From Oscillospiraceae bacterium (GTDB lineage: Bacteria; Bacillota; Clostridia; Oscillospirales; Acutalibacteraceae), in assembly GCA_022487055.1 (NCBI GenBank), contig JAKVJJ010000014.1, positions 1 through 44,885 of the forward strand: DNA of 44,885 nt, written 5' to 3'. Positions 1 through 7,552 of this stretch are shown here, in pieces. The position numbers and the translations under genes are program-made. The notes below the pieces were generated by a model that was not told where the DNA came from, did not search any database, and saw only the letters and a list, made by a program, of their open reading frames with translations. How positions within the stretch are numbered: the stretch's first letter is position 1; every line of letters starts with the position of its first letter.

Positions 1-278
1 ACTTTTGATTTGGCAATTCTGCTGTCCATTTCCTGCCGGGTCTTTTGGCAGCCCGTGCGAATAAAATCCTGCAGTTCTGCTTTATCCAGTGTTGTGCCGT
101 ACTTGGTAACTAGCATTTTCCCAATCTCATAGTCTTCAGCAGCAGGGTGGCCGTTTGGATAATATTTCATTAAATCAGAATTCAGAAACATAAAATAAAA
201 CAGAGCGGTGAACAGGACAAGCACCAACAGGATTTTCCAATTTAATATTTTTTTCAGTTCATATCCAAAAATGCGCAT
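1..278 (-). CDS. ABC-2 type permease, partial (third permease, C-terminus off the window)
   Basis: Only the N-terminal 92 or so codons are inside the window; the gene reads off the left edge. It starts with MRIFGYELKKILNWK, then one hydrophobic segment (about residues 16-33), then a hydrophilic, probably extracytoplasmic stretch. It is a clear tandem paralogue of the next upstream gene (292-1494): the same N-terminal FGYELKKI-type start, the same EDYEIGK, KYG, LDKAELQDFI and SRIAKSK blocks in the same order, with high similarity also at the nucleotide level. AAGGAG at 285-290 (minus strand) sits 6 nt before the ATG and the gap to the upstream stop is 13 nt, so it is the last visible member of the sigma/ABC operon. 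Function as an ABC membrane subunit is inferred from the operon. Confidence 0.8.
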   Translation of the reverse strand, partial: MRIFGYELKKILNWKILLVLVLFTALFYFMFLNSDLMKYYPNGHPAAEDYEIGKMLVTKYGTTLDKAELQDFIRTGCQKTRQEMDSRIAKSK

Positions 279-291
279 AAGAAACTCCTTT

Positions 292-1494
292 TCAGTCCAG
301 CAGGTTTATCCGCTGTTCCCGATGTATCAGCAACACGCAGAACAAAAGCGGCAGCAGCAGGATGGCCACACAGAGGACAATCCACTGCGGTTGTGCAATG
401 AATTCTGTTAGAGCGTTTTCCATTATCCAGTTCAAAAATTTGCTGCCGAGGAAAGCTACCGGAATCTGCACGGCTAGGATGGCTACATAGTTTTTCAGGA
501 CGCGGGAAAGTGCGAAACTGAGCAGAGCAAAACTGAAAGCACACAGGAACATTAGGACACAGTTGACGAGGATAAACTGCCAGAACTTTAAGTTGCAGCC
601 GTAAATCAGTCCGTGGATGGAACTGATGCGGCAGTCCAAAAACAGCAGGTCATCATGGTGTGCCCCAAAGCAGTAAACTAGTAAAAAGCCTCCCAGCAAG
701 ACCAGCTCTGTCAGGATTGCCGCTATCATAGCCGCAGCAAACTGTGTGCGAAGAAGCGGTCTGCCTTTTTTGCAGGTATAAGCAATATCACGCACACCGC
801 TGCGGTGTTCCCGAATCAAGACCGGAGAAATCAGAATCATCAGATTCAGAATGAGCAGAGAGGGCAGGTACTTCTGAATTTCGTCTGACCAAGAATTCAG
901 AATGGGAAAGTCAGGAAGTGTAGAAGCACCGTGCGCATCTTCCCATGCGGCGGTCTGCTTAGCAAATTTCTGCTCATCCGGTGCAAAGCGAGGCAGATTC
1001 GCTTTTAGCCAATCGGCGGAACTGATTTTAAAATCTTCTGTCCGGTTCCTCATTTCCTGATACATATAAATCGGCAGTGGCTTATCCATTTTCGAAGAAT
1101 TGTTGTCCACAGCATACAGGGCATCAAAAAGCTTTTGCTTCTGTTTCCACTGCTCATCTGTAGTACTTGCCTGGTTGTCTAGTACTTCATATTGTTTCAG
1201 CGTGGAAACCTTGGCATCCTGAAATGCTTTTGATTTGGCAATTCTGCTGTTGATTTCCTGACGAGCCTTTTGGTAGTCCGTGTGAATGAAGTCCTGCAGT
1301 TCCGCTTGATCAAGTGTAGGGCCGTATTTGTTAACCATTATTTTGCCGATTTCATAGTCCTCTATGGGCGGGTGGCCCTGATAATCTAAATCAAAGTTCA
1401 GGAACATATTACAAAAAAGTCCGGTAAAAGCCACCATGAAAAGCAGCAGCTTCCAGTTGAAAATTTTTTTCAGTTCATATCCCAAAATGTGCAT
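292..1494 (-). CDS. ABC-2 type transporter permease (second permease)
   Basis: A 400-residue membrane protein. One TM segment lies near residues 13-32, followed by a long hydrophilic domain (about 35-210) that is probably outside the membrane, then five to six TM segments between about 215 and 395. This layout of a single TM, a large loop and a C-terminal TM block is typical of the ABC-2 permease class, including those of peptide-antibiotic export or self-protection systems. The RBS GAGGAG overlaps the stop of the preceding permease gene and is 8 nt from the ATG, which argues for translational coupling. It pairs functionally with the ATPase at 2885-3751. The substrate cannot be read from the sequence. 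The downstream partial gene is a recent duplicate of this one. Confidence 0.85.
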   Translation of the reverse strand: MHILGYELKKIFNWKLLLFMVAFTGLFCNMFLNFDLDYQGHPPIEDYEIGKIMVNKYGPTLDQAELQDFIHTDYQKARQEINSRIAKSKAFQDAKVSTLKQYEVLDNQASTTDEQWKQKQKLFDALYAVDNNSSKMDKPLPIYMYQEMRNRTEDFKISSADWLKANLPRFAPDEQKFAKQTAAWEDAHGASTLPDFPILNSWSDEIQKYLPSLLILNLMILISPVLIREHRSGVRDIAYTCKKGRPLLRTQFAAAMIAAILTELVLLGGFLLVYCFGAHHDDLLFLDCRISSIHGLIYGCNLKFWQFILVNCVLMFLCAFSFALLSFALSRVLKNYVAILAVQIPVAFLGSKFLNWIMENALTEFIAQPQWIVLCVAILLLPLLFCVLLIHREQRINLLD

Positions 1495-1506
1495 AATCCA
1501 ATCTCC

Positions 1507-2775
1507 TCATAAATCGCGGCGGCGGAAATGCCGGAGTGAAAAGGTTATCAGTACCACTGATAAAAGTCCCCAGCAACACAATATTGCGGGGATATACTGC
1601 GGATAAACAGCGGCGCTGCCGACTTGTGTCAGCCATGCTCTGCAGATGGACCATGCCGTAATCGGGTTGCAGGCAGTCAGATAAGCGGGCAGAGAGCGGG
1701 GAGAAATCATACTCGGAAGTGCAAGCAGCGCCATGCTTATCAGTGCATAACCGAGAAAGCCAATGTAGCTGTTTCGACAGAGAACTGCTGTGACAAAGGC
1801 AAACAGGCAGAATATCACTTGAAGCCCAAACAGGATGGCGATGGAAGTCCACAGATACTGCCGAATGGTCATGGGCTCCCATGTGACATACGGAGCGATT
1901 TCCATTCCGTTTCTTTCGGCGTTCATGCCGCAGGAAACTATGGAATCCCACAGATTAGAATAGTGAAACTTTGAAAAATAGACCGGCAGGGTAACGCCAA
2001 GCAGAAAAAGCGGCACCAGAAGTCCCGTGAACAGAGATGCTCCGAATTGGTCAAGCGTTAGCATCCGTCCGCGCCGGGTGGTGTAAGTCAGCGCCTGTGT
2101 ACCGTGCATAAACTCAAAGCTGACGGAATAGAGCATGACCAGTACACCCAGAATGGCGCTTTCCATCAGGATGCTTTTTAAAAGGGTGTTGTACAGGAAA
2201 GAGTGCATCGCATAGGTGGTTCCGGGGAAAAAGAGAGTGTCCATTTCACCGTCCTGCCGAATCTGTTCCACACGCTGCTGAAGTTTGGCATAGTTTGGTT
2301 TCAGAAAAGACGTCAGGGATGCGTCGGCGCCGACCTCTTTCAGAAAGTATGTACCGCGCTTATTTATGTCAAAACCGTTATAGATTTCCGCGTGATTCTG
2401 CACCGCGTTTCCCAGATTCAGGGTGGCGGAAATGTCACGCACACGGTCCTGTTCACTGCCGGTCAGTGGCAAACCCGTTTCGGTCAGGGCATAGAGCATT
2501 TTTTGGTCATCGGCGGGTGCCTGCTTGGTTTTTGCCTGATAAAGTGTTCTCAGGTCTGCCTCGCTTGCATCTGCTATCTTTTGAAATTTCTGATGAAAAT
2601 CCGCGTTAATATGAATGCCGGTCTGCCCGGCAATGTCATTGATCAGGTTGATTTCCCGCTGCATTGGCATTTTCTGCGAAATCAGGAATCCATTCCACAG
2701 GAGAAAGGCCGCCAAAAGGAACAGAAAAAAAGGTGCACCTAGAATCCGCCTAAGCTGGCGGTAAAAAATATTCAT
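1507..2775 (-). CDS. ABC-2 type transporter permease (first permease)
   Basis: A 422-residue membrane protein with the same architecture as its downstream neighbours: TM near residues 12-30, a long polar region to about 195, then several TM segments (about 200-225, 245-270, 310-335, 340-365 and 385-410). Sequence similarity to the 292-1494 protein is weak outside the N-terminus, so this is an older paralogue, possibly the other half of a heterodimeric permease. AAAGGA lies 7 nt upstream of the ATG. A gap of about 109 nt with no obvious terminator separates it from the ATPase gene, so one transcript from the sigma gene onward is likely. Substrate unknown. Confidence 0.85.
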   Translation of the reverse strand: MNIFYRQLRRILGAPFFLFLLAAFLLWNGFLISQKMPMQREINLINDIAGQTGIHINADFHQKFQKIADASEADLRTLYQAKTKQAPADDQKMLYALTETGLPLTGSEQDRVRDISATLNLGNAVQNHAEIYNGFDINKRGTYFLKEVGADASLTSFLKPNYAKLQQRVEQIRQDGEMDTLFFPGTTYAMHSFLYNTLLKSILMESAILGVLVMLYSVSFEFMHGTQALTYTTRRGRMLTLDQFGASLFTGLLVPLFLLGVTLPVYFSKFHYSNLWDSIVSCGMNAERNGMEIAPYVTWEPMTIRQYLWTSIAILFGLQVIFCLFAFVTAVLCRNSYIGFLGYALISMALLALPSMISPRSLPAYLTACNPITAWSICRAWLTQVGSAAVYPQYIPAILCCWGLLSVVLITFSLRHFRRRDL

Positions 2776-2884
2776 AAATCAATCCTTTCTGCAAATCTGC
2801 TGGTCAGTTTGGTACATTGGCTGCCGCTTCTCAGTGGTGCAGTAGTTTCCAACTGAAAATCCTTTTCGTTCTTACACAAGTGGC

Positions 2885-3751
2885 CTACTCCTCCCGGTAA
2901 ACATAAAGGAACACATCCTCCATATTCGGTGTGGATATTTCAGCATCCGGGGGGACATCGGCTTGATTTTCACAGATAAAGCGGAAGTGTGTCTGACCCG
3001 CTTCCTCACGGCGGGAAAGAATGAAGTGGCTGTTCTCAAAGTCATCTGATGCTTCCTCCGGTACGGTGCATAGGAATACTTTGTTCTGCAGCACAGTGCA
3101 GACACTGTCACGGTCGGTGTTGCAGTAGACCTCGTGGTCTTTAATGAAAATGACCTGATTTGCAATGCACTCAATATCAGAAACAATGTGGGTGGAAAGA
3201 ATGACAATGCGGTCTTTGGAAAGCTCCGCCAAAAGGTTGCGGAAACGGACACGTTCCTTGGGGTCCAGTCCTGCGGTCGGCTCGTCCAGAATCAGAATTT
3301 CCGGCTGATTGAGCATAGCTTGTGCGATGCCGACACGCTGAATCATGCCGCCGGAAAATTTTTTCATTTTTTTGTCTTTCACATCAGACAGCGCTACCAT
3401 GTCCAGCAGCTCTTCCGTGCGCTTTTCCGCCTCTTTACGGTCGATACCTTTCAGTGCGGCAAGATAATGCAGATACTGCCGGGGGGAATTGTTGCGGTAA
3501 TATCCGAAATCCTGCGGCAGATAACCGAGCTTTTCCCGGTATTTGGAACCCATGCTGCTGATTTCTGCTCCATCATATAAAATCTGGCCGGAAGTTGGGA
3601 ACAGCAGTGTCACCAGCATTTTCATCAGGGTGGTTTTTCCGGCGCCGTTTGGTGCCAGCAACCCATAGACACCGTGGCTAAACTCCAGACTGATGTCCTG
3701 CAGCGCGGTGAATTTTCCAAATCGTTTGGTTACATTTTGTACAGTCAGCAT
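2885..3751 (-). CDS. ABC transporter ATP-binding protein
   Basis: A 288-residue ATPase that should energise the adjacent permeases at the inner face of the membrane. Visible motifs in order: Walker A APNGAGKTT (about 34-42, with Ala where Gly is usual), Q-loop LPQDFG, signature FSGGMIQRVGIAQ, Walker B ILILDEPTAGLDP and the switch His in ILSTHIVSD. The C-terminal 70 or so residues form a variable accessory region, as in the bacitracin/lantibiotic-resistance and ABC-2 ATPase group. Its ATG lies inside the 3' end of the preceding gene (overlap 3745-3751), so the two are translationally coupled. Confidence 0.95.
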   Translation of the reverse strand: MLTVQNVTKRFGKFTALQDISLEFSHGVYGLLAPNGAGKTTLMKMLVTLLFPTSGQILYDGAEISSMGSKYREKLGYLPQDFGYYRNNSPRQYLHYLAALKGIDRKEAEKRTEELLDMVALSDVKDKKMKKFSGGMIQRVGIAQAMLNQPEILILDEPTAGLDPKERVRFRNLLAELSKDRIVILSTHIVSDIECIANQVIFIKDHEVYCNTDRDSVCTVLQNKVFLCTVPEEASDDFENSHFILSRREEAGQTHFRFICENQADVPPDAEISTPNMEDVFLYVYREE

Positions 3752-4494
3752 TGCATTTCACACTCCTCTTTCTTTTGAAACAGCCGGCTCAGACCGGCAA
3801 AATATACACATGCACACAGGATGGTCACCACAATGTGCAGATACAGCGGAATCGCCTGCAGCAGATTGCTGTATCCAGTGTTCAGTTCCTGATAAACCAG
3901 ACCGTTTGCCAGCAGCCATCCAAGGGCTGTGGCGGTTGGTGCTAGCAGGCCGTGGTTATGCAGCACGCTGAAAAGCAGCAGCGCGGAAAATAGGAACAGC
4001 CCGCTGGCAGTGACAAAGAACAGATGCCAAAAATGTGCGGTCGCGCCCTGCGCACAAAAGATACCAACGGCCACCATGTTCACAAAAATGCTGATACAAC
4101 TAAAAATCAGCATCCGGAAGGCCATCATGTCATAGGGGGTATAGCGGCAGGTCATTTTCAAGTCAAAGGTATGGCTGATTCTTTCTTTCCAGAGTCCCAG
4201 CAGGCACAGCAGCAGATACAGCATGGGTGAAAAAGTGAACAGCATGGCATACAGGTCGTTATGTGACTGGTTAATATCTTTCAGATAATGCAGCATGGAG
4301 CTGAAAATACATAGGGTAGTGAAGGTGGAAATAAATACAGTGTCTGCCATATCATGAAAAATCACGCGTATTCCCATGCTTTGCCGCATTTGCCGGAACA
4401 TCAAAAGCAGGGAGGGACGCTGCGCCATACCCTTTTGGACAATTTCCGCAATCTGGCGGCGCTCTGTCTGTTCTGATGGATAAGGGATTCTCAT
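3745..4494 (-). CDS. Polytopic membrane protein of unknown function between sigma factor and ABC genes
   Basis: I do not recognise this 249-residue protein. About 45 polar, basic residues at the N-terminus are followed by roughly six hydrophobic segments (about 50-70, 84-100, 125-150, 155-180, 185-200 and 215-235). It ends EECEMQC. Its ATG overlaps the stop of the ECF sigma gene (ATGA at 4491-4494) and its 3' end overlaps the ATPase gene, so it is coupled on both sides. Position directly after an ECF sigma gene is where an anti-sigma factor is often found, and the charged N-terminus could face the cytoplasm, but no anti-sigma motif is visible. It could equally be an extra ABC membrane subunit. 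Confidence 0.75.
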   Translation of the reverse strand: MRIPYPSEQTERRQIAEIVQKGMAQRPSLLLMFRQMRQSMGIRVIFHDMADTVFISTFTTLCIFSSMLHYLKDINQSHNDLYAMLFTFSPMLYLLLCLLGLWKERISHTFDLKMTCRYTPYDMMAFRMLIFSCISIFVNMVAVGIFCAQGATAHFWHLFFVTASGLFLFSALLLFSVLHNHGLLAPTATALGWLLANGLVYQELNTGYSNLLQAIPLYLHIVVTILCACVYFAGLSRLFQKKEECEMQC

Positions 4495-5045
4495 AAGCTT
4501 TCCTCCATTTTTTCGCGTATTTGTTTCACAGCGGTATAATAGCGGCTTTTCACGGTGCTTTCCGGCATGGAGAGCGCATCAGAAATCTGCAGGAAAGTCT
4601 GTCCTGCAAAAAGTTTCAGTTGCAGCACCTGACGGGTTTCCGGCTGACAGTTTTCCATTAGCTCCAGTACACGCTGAACGGAATCTTTCCTTTCCAGCCG
4701 GAGCGCCATGCCGTCGTCTGAGGGGGGAAGGATGCTGCCCAGTGTCTGCGTCAGCTTTTTCTGCCGGTAGCTTCGGCTGCGGTAGTAATCTGTGATGCGG
4801 CAGGAAGCGATGCGGTACAGCCATGTGCGGAAAGAAGCTTTCTTTGGCTCGTAATTTTCCAATGACTGCAGTACACTGATGAAAATTTCCTGTGTCAAAT
4901 CCATGGCAAGCTGGGTGTCGATTGTTTGGCGGTAAGCATAGGCATAAATTTCCCGATAGTGCATTTCCACCAGCTTATCCGCTGCCTTTCGGTCTTTCAG
5001 GTGGATAGCCCTCCAGACCAGCAGCTTTTCCGGACTGTTTTGCAC
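4491..5045 (-). CDS. ECF-type RNA polymerase sigma factor (sigma-70 family)
   Basis: A 184-residue group-4 sigma factor. Region 2 spans the segment with DLTQEIFISVLQSLENY and FRTWLYRIASCRITDYYR; region 4 is the C-terminal helix-turn-helix TFLQISDALSMPESTVKSRYYTAVKQI split across two helices. I chose the GTG start at 5045 because GGAGG lies 7 nt upstream; a more upstream in-frame ATG at 5087 has no ribosome site and adds residues atypical of the family. The gene heads the operon with the unknown membrane protein and the ABC transporter, so it probably controls that operon in response to an envelope or antimicrobial-peptide signal. No classical ECF -35 (AAC motif) was obvious upstream. Confidence 0.92.
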   Translation of the reverse strand: MQNSPEKLLVWRAIHLKDRKAADKLVEMHYREIYAYAYRQTIDTQLAMDLTQEIFISVLQSLENYEPKKASFRTWLYRIASCRITDYYRSRSYRQKKLTQTLGSILPPSDDGMALRLERKDSVQRVLELMENCQPETRQVLQLKLFAGQTFLQISDALSMPESTVKSRYYTAVKQIREKMEESL

Positions 5046-5196
5046 GCTCTCACCTCCCGCAGATTTATATTCGTAATCATAACGCAAAAAGTCGAAAAAA
5101 TTTAATTTATTTTTCCGTGCAGCAAAAACGACCCGCGGATTTTAAGATTTTGAGAAAAAGCAATGGCAGTTTTCTGCTTTCTGTATATTATGTAAT

Positions 5197-5211
5197 TGAA
5201 AATGATTATCA
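5197..5211. promoter_or_regulatory. Fur-box-like operator
   Basis: TGAAAATGATTATCA matches the 7-1-7 Fur consensus TGATAATnATTATCA at 13 of the 14 defined positions. It lies in the 304-bp gap between the sigma gene and the MpsC-like/ABC operon, about 140 nt before the chosen start of the latter. A TATATTAT stretch just upstream (5184-5191) could be a -10 box; no good -35 box is seen. The site predicts iron or other metal repression of the plus-strand operon. Confidence 0.55.
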
Positions 5212-5261
5212 GCACCGGTGCAGAGAGGAAGATGTTCTCTGCTGCATCGCAACAAAGCAAA

Positions 5262-5293
5262 GACACAGGGAATCCCCCTTATTTCCCTGTGTC
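5262..5293 (+). promoter_or_regulatory. Perfect 11-bp leader hairpin
   Basis: GACACAGGGAA (5262-5272) and TTCCCTGTGTC (5283-5293) are exact reverse complements with a 10-nt loop. No T-run follows on the plus strand, so it is not a normal plus-strand terminator; on the minus strand a T-rich stretch follows. It lies between the Fur-like site and the MpsC-like gene, in what is probably an untranslated leader. Role unknown. Confidence 0.6.
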
Positions 5294-5349
5294 CCTGCTG
5301 TCTGCGGCTGAGCGGAAAGCTGACCGCGCTGCAGGAAGGGGTGGTGCGG

Positions 5350-5730
5350 GTGTCTCTGTCAGTTGGCGAATTTAAGCAGGAGATACTAAAGACCTACAAT
5401 GCTGTGAATAAGGGAATATTTCATGGAGGTGTCAGGCAGCAGAATGTGGAAATGGACGGCAACCGAATCATCATTCTTTCCAAAAACAGCCGGGCGCCAG
5501 TGCTAAAAACACTGGATTCACGAGCGCCGGACATTACCAGCTATCTTGACTATCTGCTGGCGCAAATCTTTAAGGAAAGAATTCGGGCGGAGATGGAAGA
5601 GCGCTTTCAACTGAATATCACAGCGATTTTTAAGGATTATGATGCGATGACCGAAACATCCGGTACCGTCATATACCTTGAGCGCGATTTTCAAAGCTAC
5701 CTGAACGAGCTGCCGGAGATTCCTCGATGA
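5350..5730 (+). CDS. MpsC/DUF2294-like small protein
   Basis: A soluble protein of 126 residues. The pattern resembles the DUF2294 family (Pfam name MpsC, Na+-translocating membrane-potential-generating system): an N-terminal helix, a central strand region with VEMDGNRIIILSK, a helix rich in charged residues around LLAQIFKERIRAEMEERF, then LNITAIFKDYD and TVIYLERD. The family is usually about 110-130 residues, matching the GTG start at 5350, which has AGGAAGGGG ending 8 nt upstream. A longer frame from ATG 5218 is open but would code through the 5262-5293 hairpin and gives an atypical Cys-rich N-terminus. Biochemical role unknown. A terminator-like hairpin separates it from the ABC genes. Confidence 0.65.
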   Translation: MSLSVGEFKQEILKTYNAVNKGIFHGGVRQQNVEMDGNRIIILSKNSRAPVLKTLDSRAPDITSYLDYLLAQIFKERIRAEMEERFQLNITAIFKDYDAMTETSGTVIYLERDFQSYLNELPEIPR

Positions 5731-5733
5731 AGA

Positions 5734-5783
5734 GCCGGCCCAGTCGTTGGTCTGCATTCCATTGGCGGGCCGGCGGCTTTTTT
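5734..5783 (+). terminator. Intrinsic terminator or attenuator between MpsC-like gene and ABC operon
   Basis: GCCGGCCC (5734-5741) pairs with GGGCCGGC (5767-5774), followed after GGC by TTTTTT at 5778-5783. It lies just after the stop of the MpsC-like gene and about 36 nt before the ATPase start, so it would lower but perhaps not stop expression of the transporter genes. Confidence 0.7.
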
Positions 5784-5818
5784 CTTTTAATTTATTTTGT
5801 CTGAAAGGGATGAAAAGA

Positions 5819-6631
5819 ATGAACGGAAAAGGGAAAGTGGAAGTGACCGATATCTGCAAGACTTACCGTAAGGACGACATGAATGTTACATCTCTGAGCC
5901 ATGTGTATCTCTCGGTTGAGGAGGGACGGTTCGTCAGCATCATCGGGCCAAGCGGATGTGGAAAGTCAACTCTGTTCAATATCATGGCTGGCCTGTTGCT
6001 GCCTACCAGCGGAGAAGTGACCGCCGACGGCAAAAGCATCATCGGCCGGGCCGGCTATGTTGGATATATGCTGCAGAAGGATATGCTGCTGCCGTGGCGC
6101 ACCATTGAAGATAACATCATCCTCGGGCTGGAGATACGCGGGGTGCCGAAAAAAGAGGCACTGGCGCGCGCTTTGCCTATGATGGAAAAATACGGGCTGA
6201 AAGGCTTTGAAAAGCATCATCCGGAGGAGCTTTCCGGCGGAATGCGGCAACGGGCGGCACTGCTGCGCACTCTGCTGTATGACCGGGATATTATTCTGCT
6301 GGATGAGCCTTTTGGCGCACTGGATGCGCAGACGCGCCTTTCCATGCAGAACTGGCTGCTGGAAATTTGGCAGGACTTCGGCAAGACCGTGCTGTTCGTT
6401 ACGCATGATATTGATGAGGCCATCTATCTTTCCGATGACATCTATGTTTTTTCCGCGCGGCCGGGCAGTGTGCGTGCCCGTATCACCGTGCCGATTCCGC
6501 GTCCACGCACCACGGAGGATATGACTTCACCGAAATTTATGGAGCTGAAACATGAACTGATCGGCTTGCTGTATGATAAAAACTCCGGTGTGCAGCAGAG
6601 CAGCCGGGAAGAAAGGAGAATGCGGGCATGA
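5819..6631 (+). CDS. NitT/TauT-family ABC transporter ATP-binding protein
   Basis: A 270-residue ATPase of an importer for a small organic nutrient (nitrate/sulfonate/taurine/thiamine-precursor class, SsuB/TauB-like). Motifs: Walker A GPSGCGKST, Q-loop LQKDMLLPWRT (the LLPW motif is typical of this class), signature LSGGMRQRAALLR, Walker B IILLDEPFGALD and switch His in VTHDIDEA. The start at 5819 is preferred over 5747 and 5810 because AAAGGG at 5804-5809 is 9 nt upstream. The stop overlaps the permease start (ATGA, 6628-6631). Substrate is unresolved; the Fur-like site upstream suggests a link to metal status. Confidence 0.92.
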   Translation: MNGKGKVEVTDICKTYRKDDMNVTSLSHVYLSVEEGRFVSIIGPSGCGKSTLFNIMAGLLLPTSGEVTADGKSIIGRAGYVGYMLQKDMLLPWRTIEDNIILGLEIRGVPKKEALARALPMMEKYGLKGFEKHHPEELSGGMRQRAALLRTLLYDRDIILLDEPFGALDAQTRLSMQNWLLEIWQDFGKTVLFVTHDIDEAIYLSDDIYVFSARPGSVRARITVPIPRPRTTEDMTSPKFMELKHELIGLLYDKNSGVQQSSREERRMRA

Positions 6632-7533
6632 CCAATGCAGGAGAAAAGCTATGTCCGGCACCGGATACAGTGATTTCAAAGGGCGAGGTCAGAAAGAAGC
6701 CGGAAACAGGAAAAGCGGTGTCGATTCCGGCGCGCCGCATCCTTTATGATGAGGAAACCGAAAAAAAGGTGCGCAGGCGCCATATCCGTGCAGGGCGCCT
6801 GATAGTTGGTGCGGTGCTTTTTGGTGGGTGGGAACTGCTGGTGCGTGCGGGACTGCTGGATTCCTATTACTGGAGCTGCCCAAGCGCAATCCTGAAAACT
6901 ACCTGGCAGCAGCTCACCACCGGTACGCTTTGGGGAGATATTCTTTATACTTCCGGTGCAACGATACTAGGCTTTTTGACGGGTACGTTTTTCGGCGCTC
7001 TGCTGGGGCTGTCTTTCTGGTGGTCAAAGTCCTATGCGGGTATCAGTGAACCATATCTGATTATTCTGAACGCACTGCCCAAACTGGCACTCGGGCCGGT
7101 GCTGGTGATTCTGTTCGGCATTGGTTTTCCTTCTAAGGTAATCCTTGCGTTCCTGATGACGGTTATCACCACGGCACTGTATGCCTACAGCGGTGTCAAG
7201 AGTGTGGACCCGGCAATGGAAACGCTGATGTATTCTTTGGGGGCCAAGCGCCGGCAGGTTTTTGCAAAAGTGGTGGTTCCATGGTCATTGCCGTGGATTA
7301 TCAGCAGTCTGCGGGTGAACATCGCACTGGCACTGGCAGGTGCAATCGTCGGAGAATTCATTGCGTCGGAACATGGTGTCGGCCGCATGGTGATTTATGC
7401 CGGCACTATTCTGGACATTAATCTGGTTTGGGTGGGCGTGTTCGTGCTCTCCATCCTTTCCATGGTGATGTACGGCGGGGTTGTCCTGCTGGAGAAATTC
7501 CTGTCCAAACATTTATCTAACATTCATTCTTAA
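6628..7533 (+). CDS. NitT/TauT-family ABC transporter permease
   Basis: A 301-residue inner-membrane permease of the binding-protein-dependent type. A long polar N-terminus (about 55 residues) precedes about six TM segments. The EAA loop that docks on the ATPase is visible as METLMYSLGAKRRQVFAKVVVPW-type sequence near residues 190-215, and ALAGAIVGEFIASEHGVG is characteristic of SsuC/TauC-like permeases. It overlaps the ATPase gene by 4 nt and precedes the substrate-binding lipoprotein, completing a three-part importer. Confidence 0.92.
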   Translation: MTNAGEKLCPAPDTVISKGEVRKKPETGKAVSIPARRILYDEETEKKVRRRHIRAGRLIVGAVLFGGWELLVRAGLLDSYYWSCPSAILKTTWQQLTTGTLWGDILYTSGATILGFLTGTFFGALLGLSFWWSKSYAGISEPYLIILNALPKLALGPVLVILFGIGFPSKVILAFLMTVITTALYAYSGVKSVDPAMETLMYSLGAKRRQVFAKVVVPWSLPWIISSLRVNIALALAGAIVGEFIASEHGVGRMVIYAGTILDINLVWVGVFVLSILSMVMYGGVVLLEKFLSKHLSNIHS

Positions 7534-7552
7534 CCAATGGAGGAAAACTGTG

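Noticed and set aside
5212-5349. TPP or other vitamin riboswitch before the NitT/TauT operon
   Set aside because: A CTGAG and a CTGACC occur near each other, but the paired arms and order of the THI box are not there.
5218-5349. N-terminal extension of the MpsC-like protein from ATG 5218
   Set aside because: It codes through a perfect 11-bp hairpin, lacks family similarity and has a poor ribosome site. Not fully excluded.
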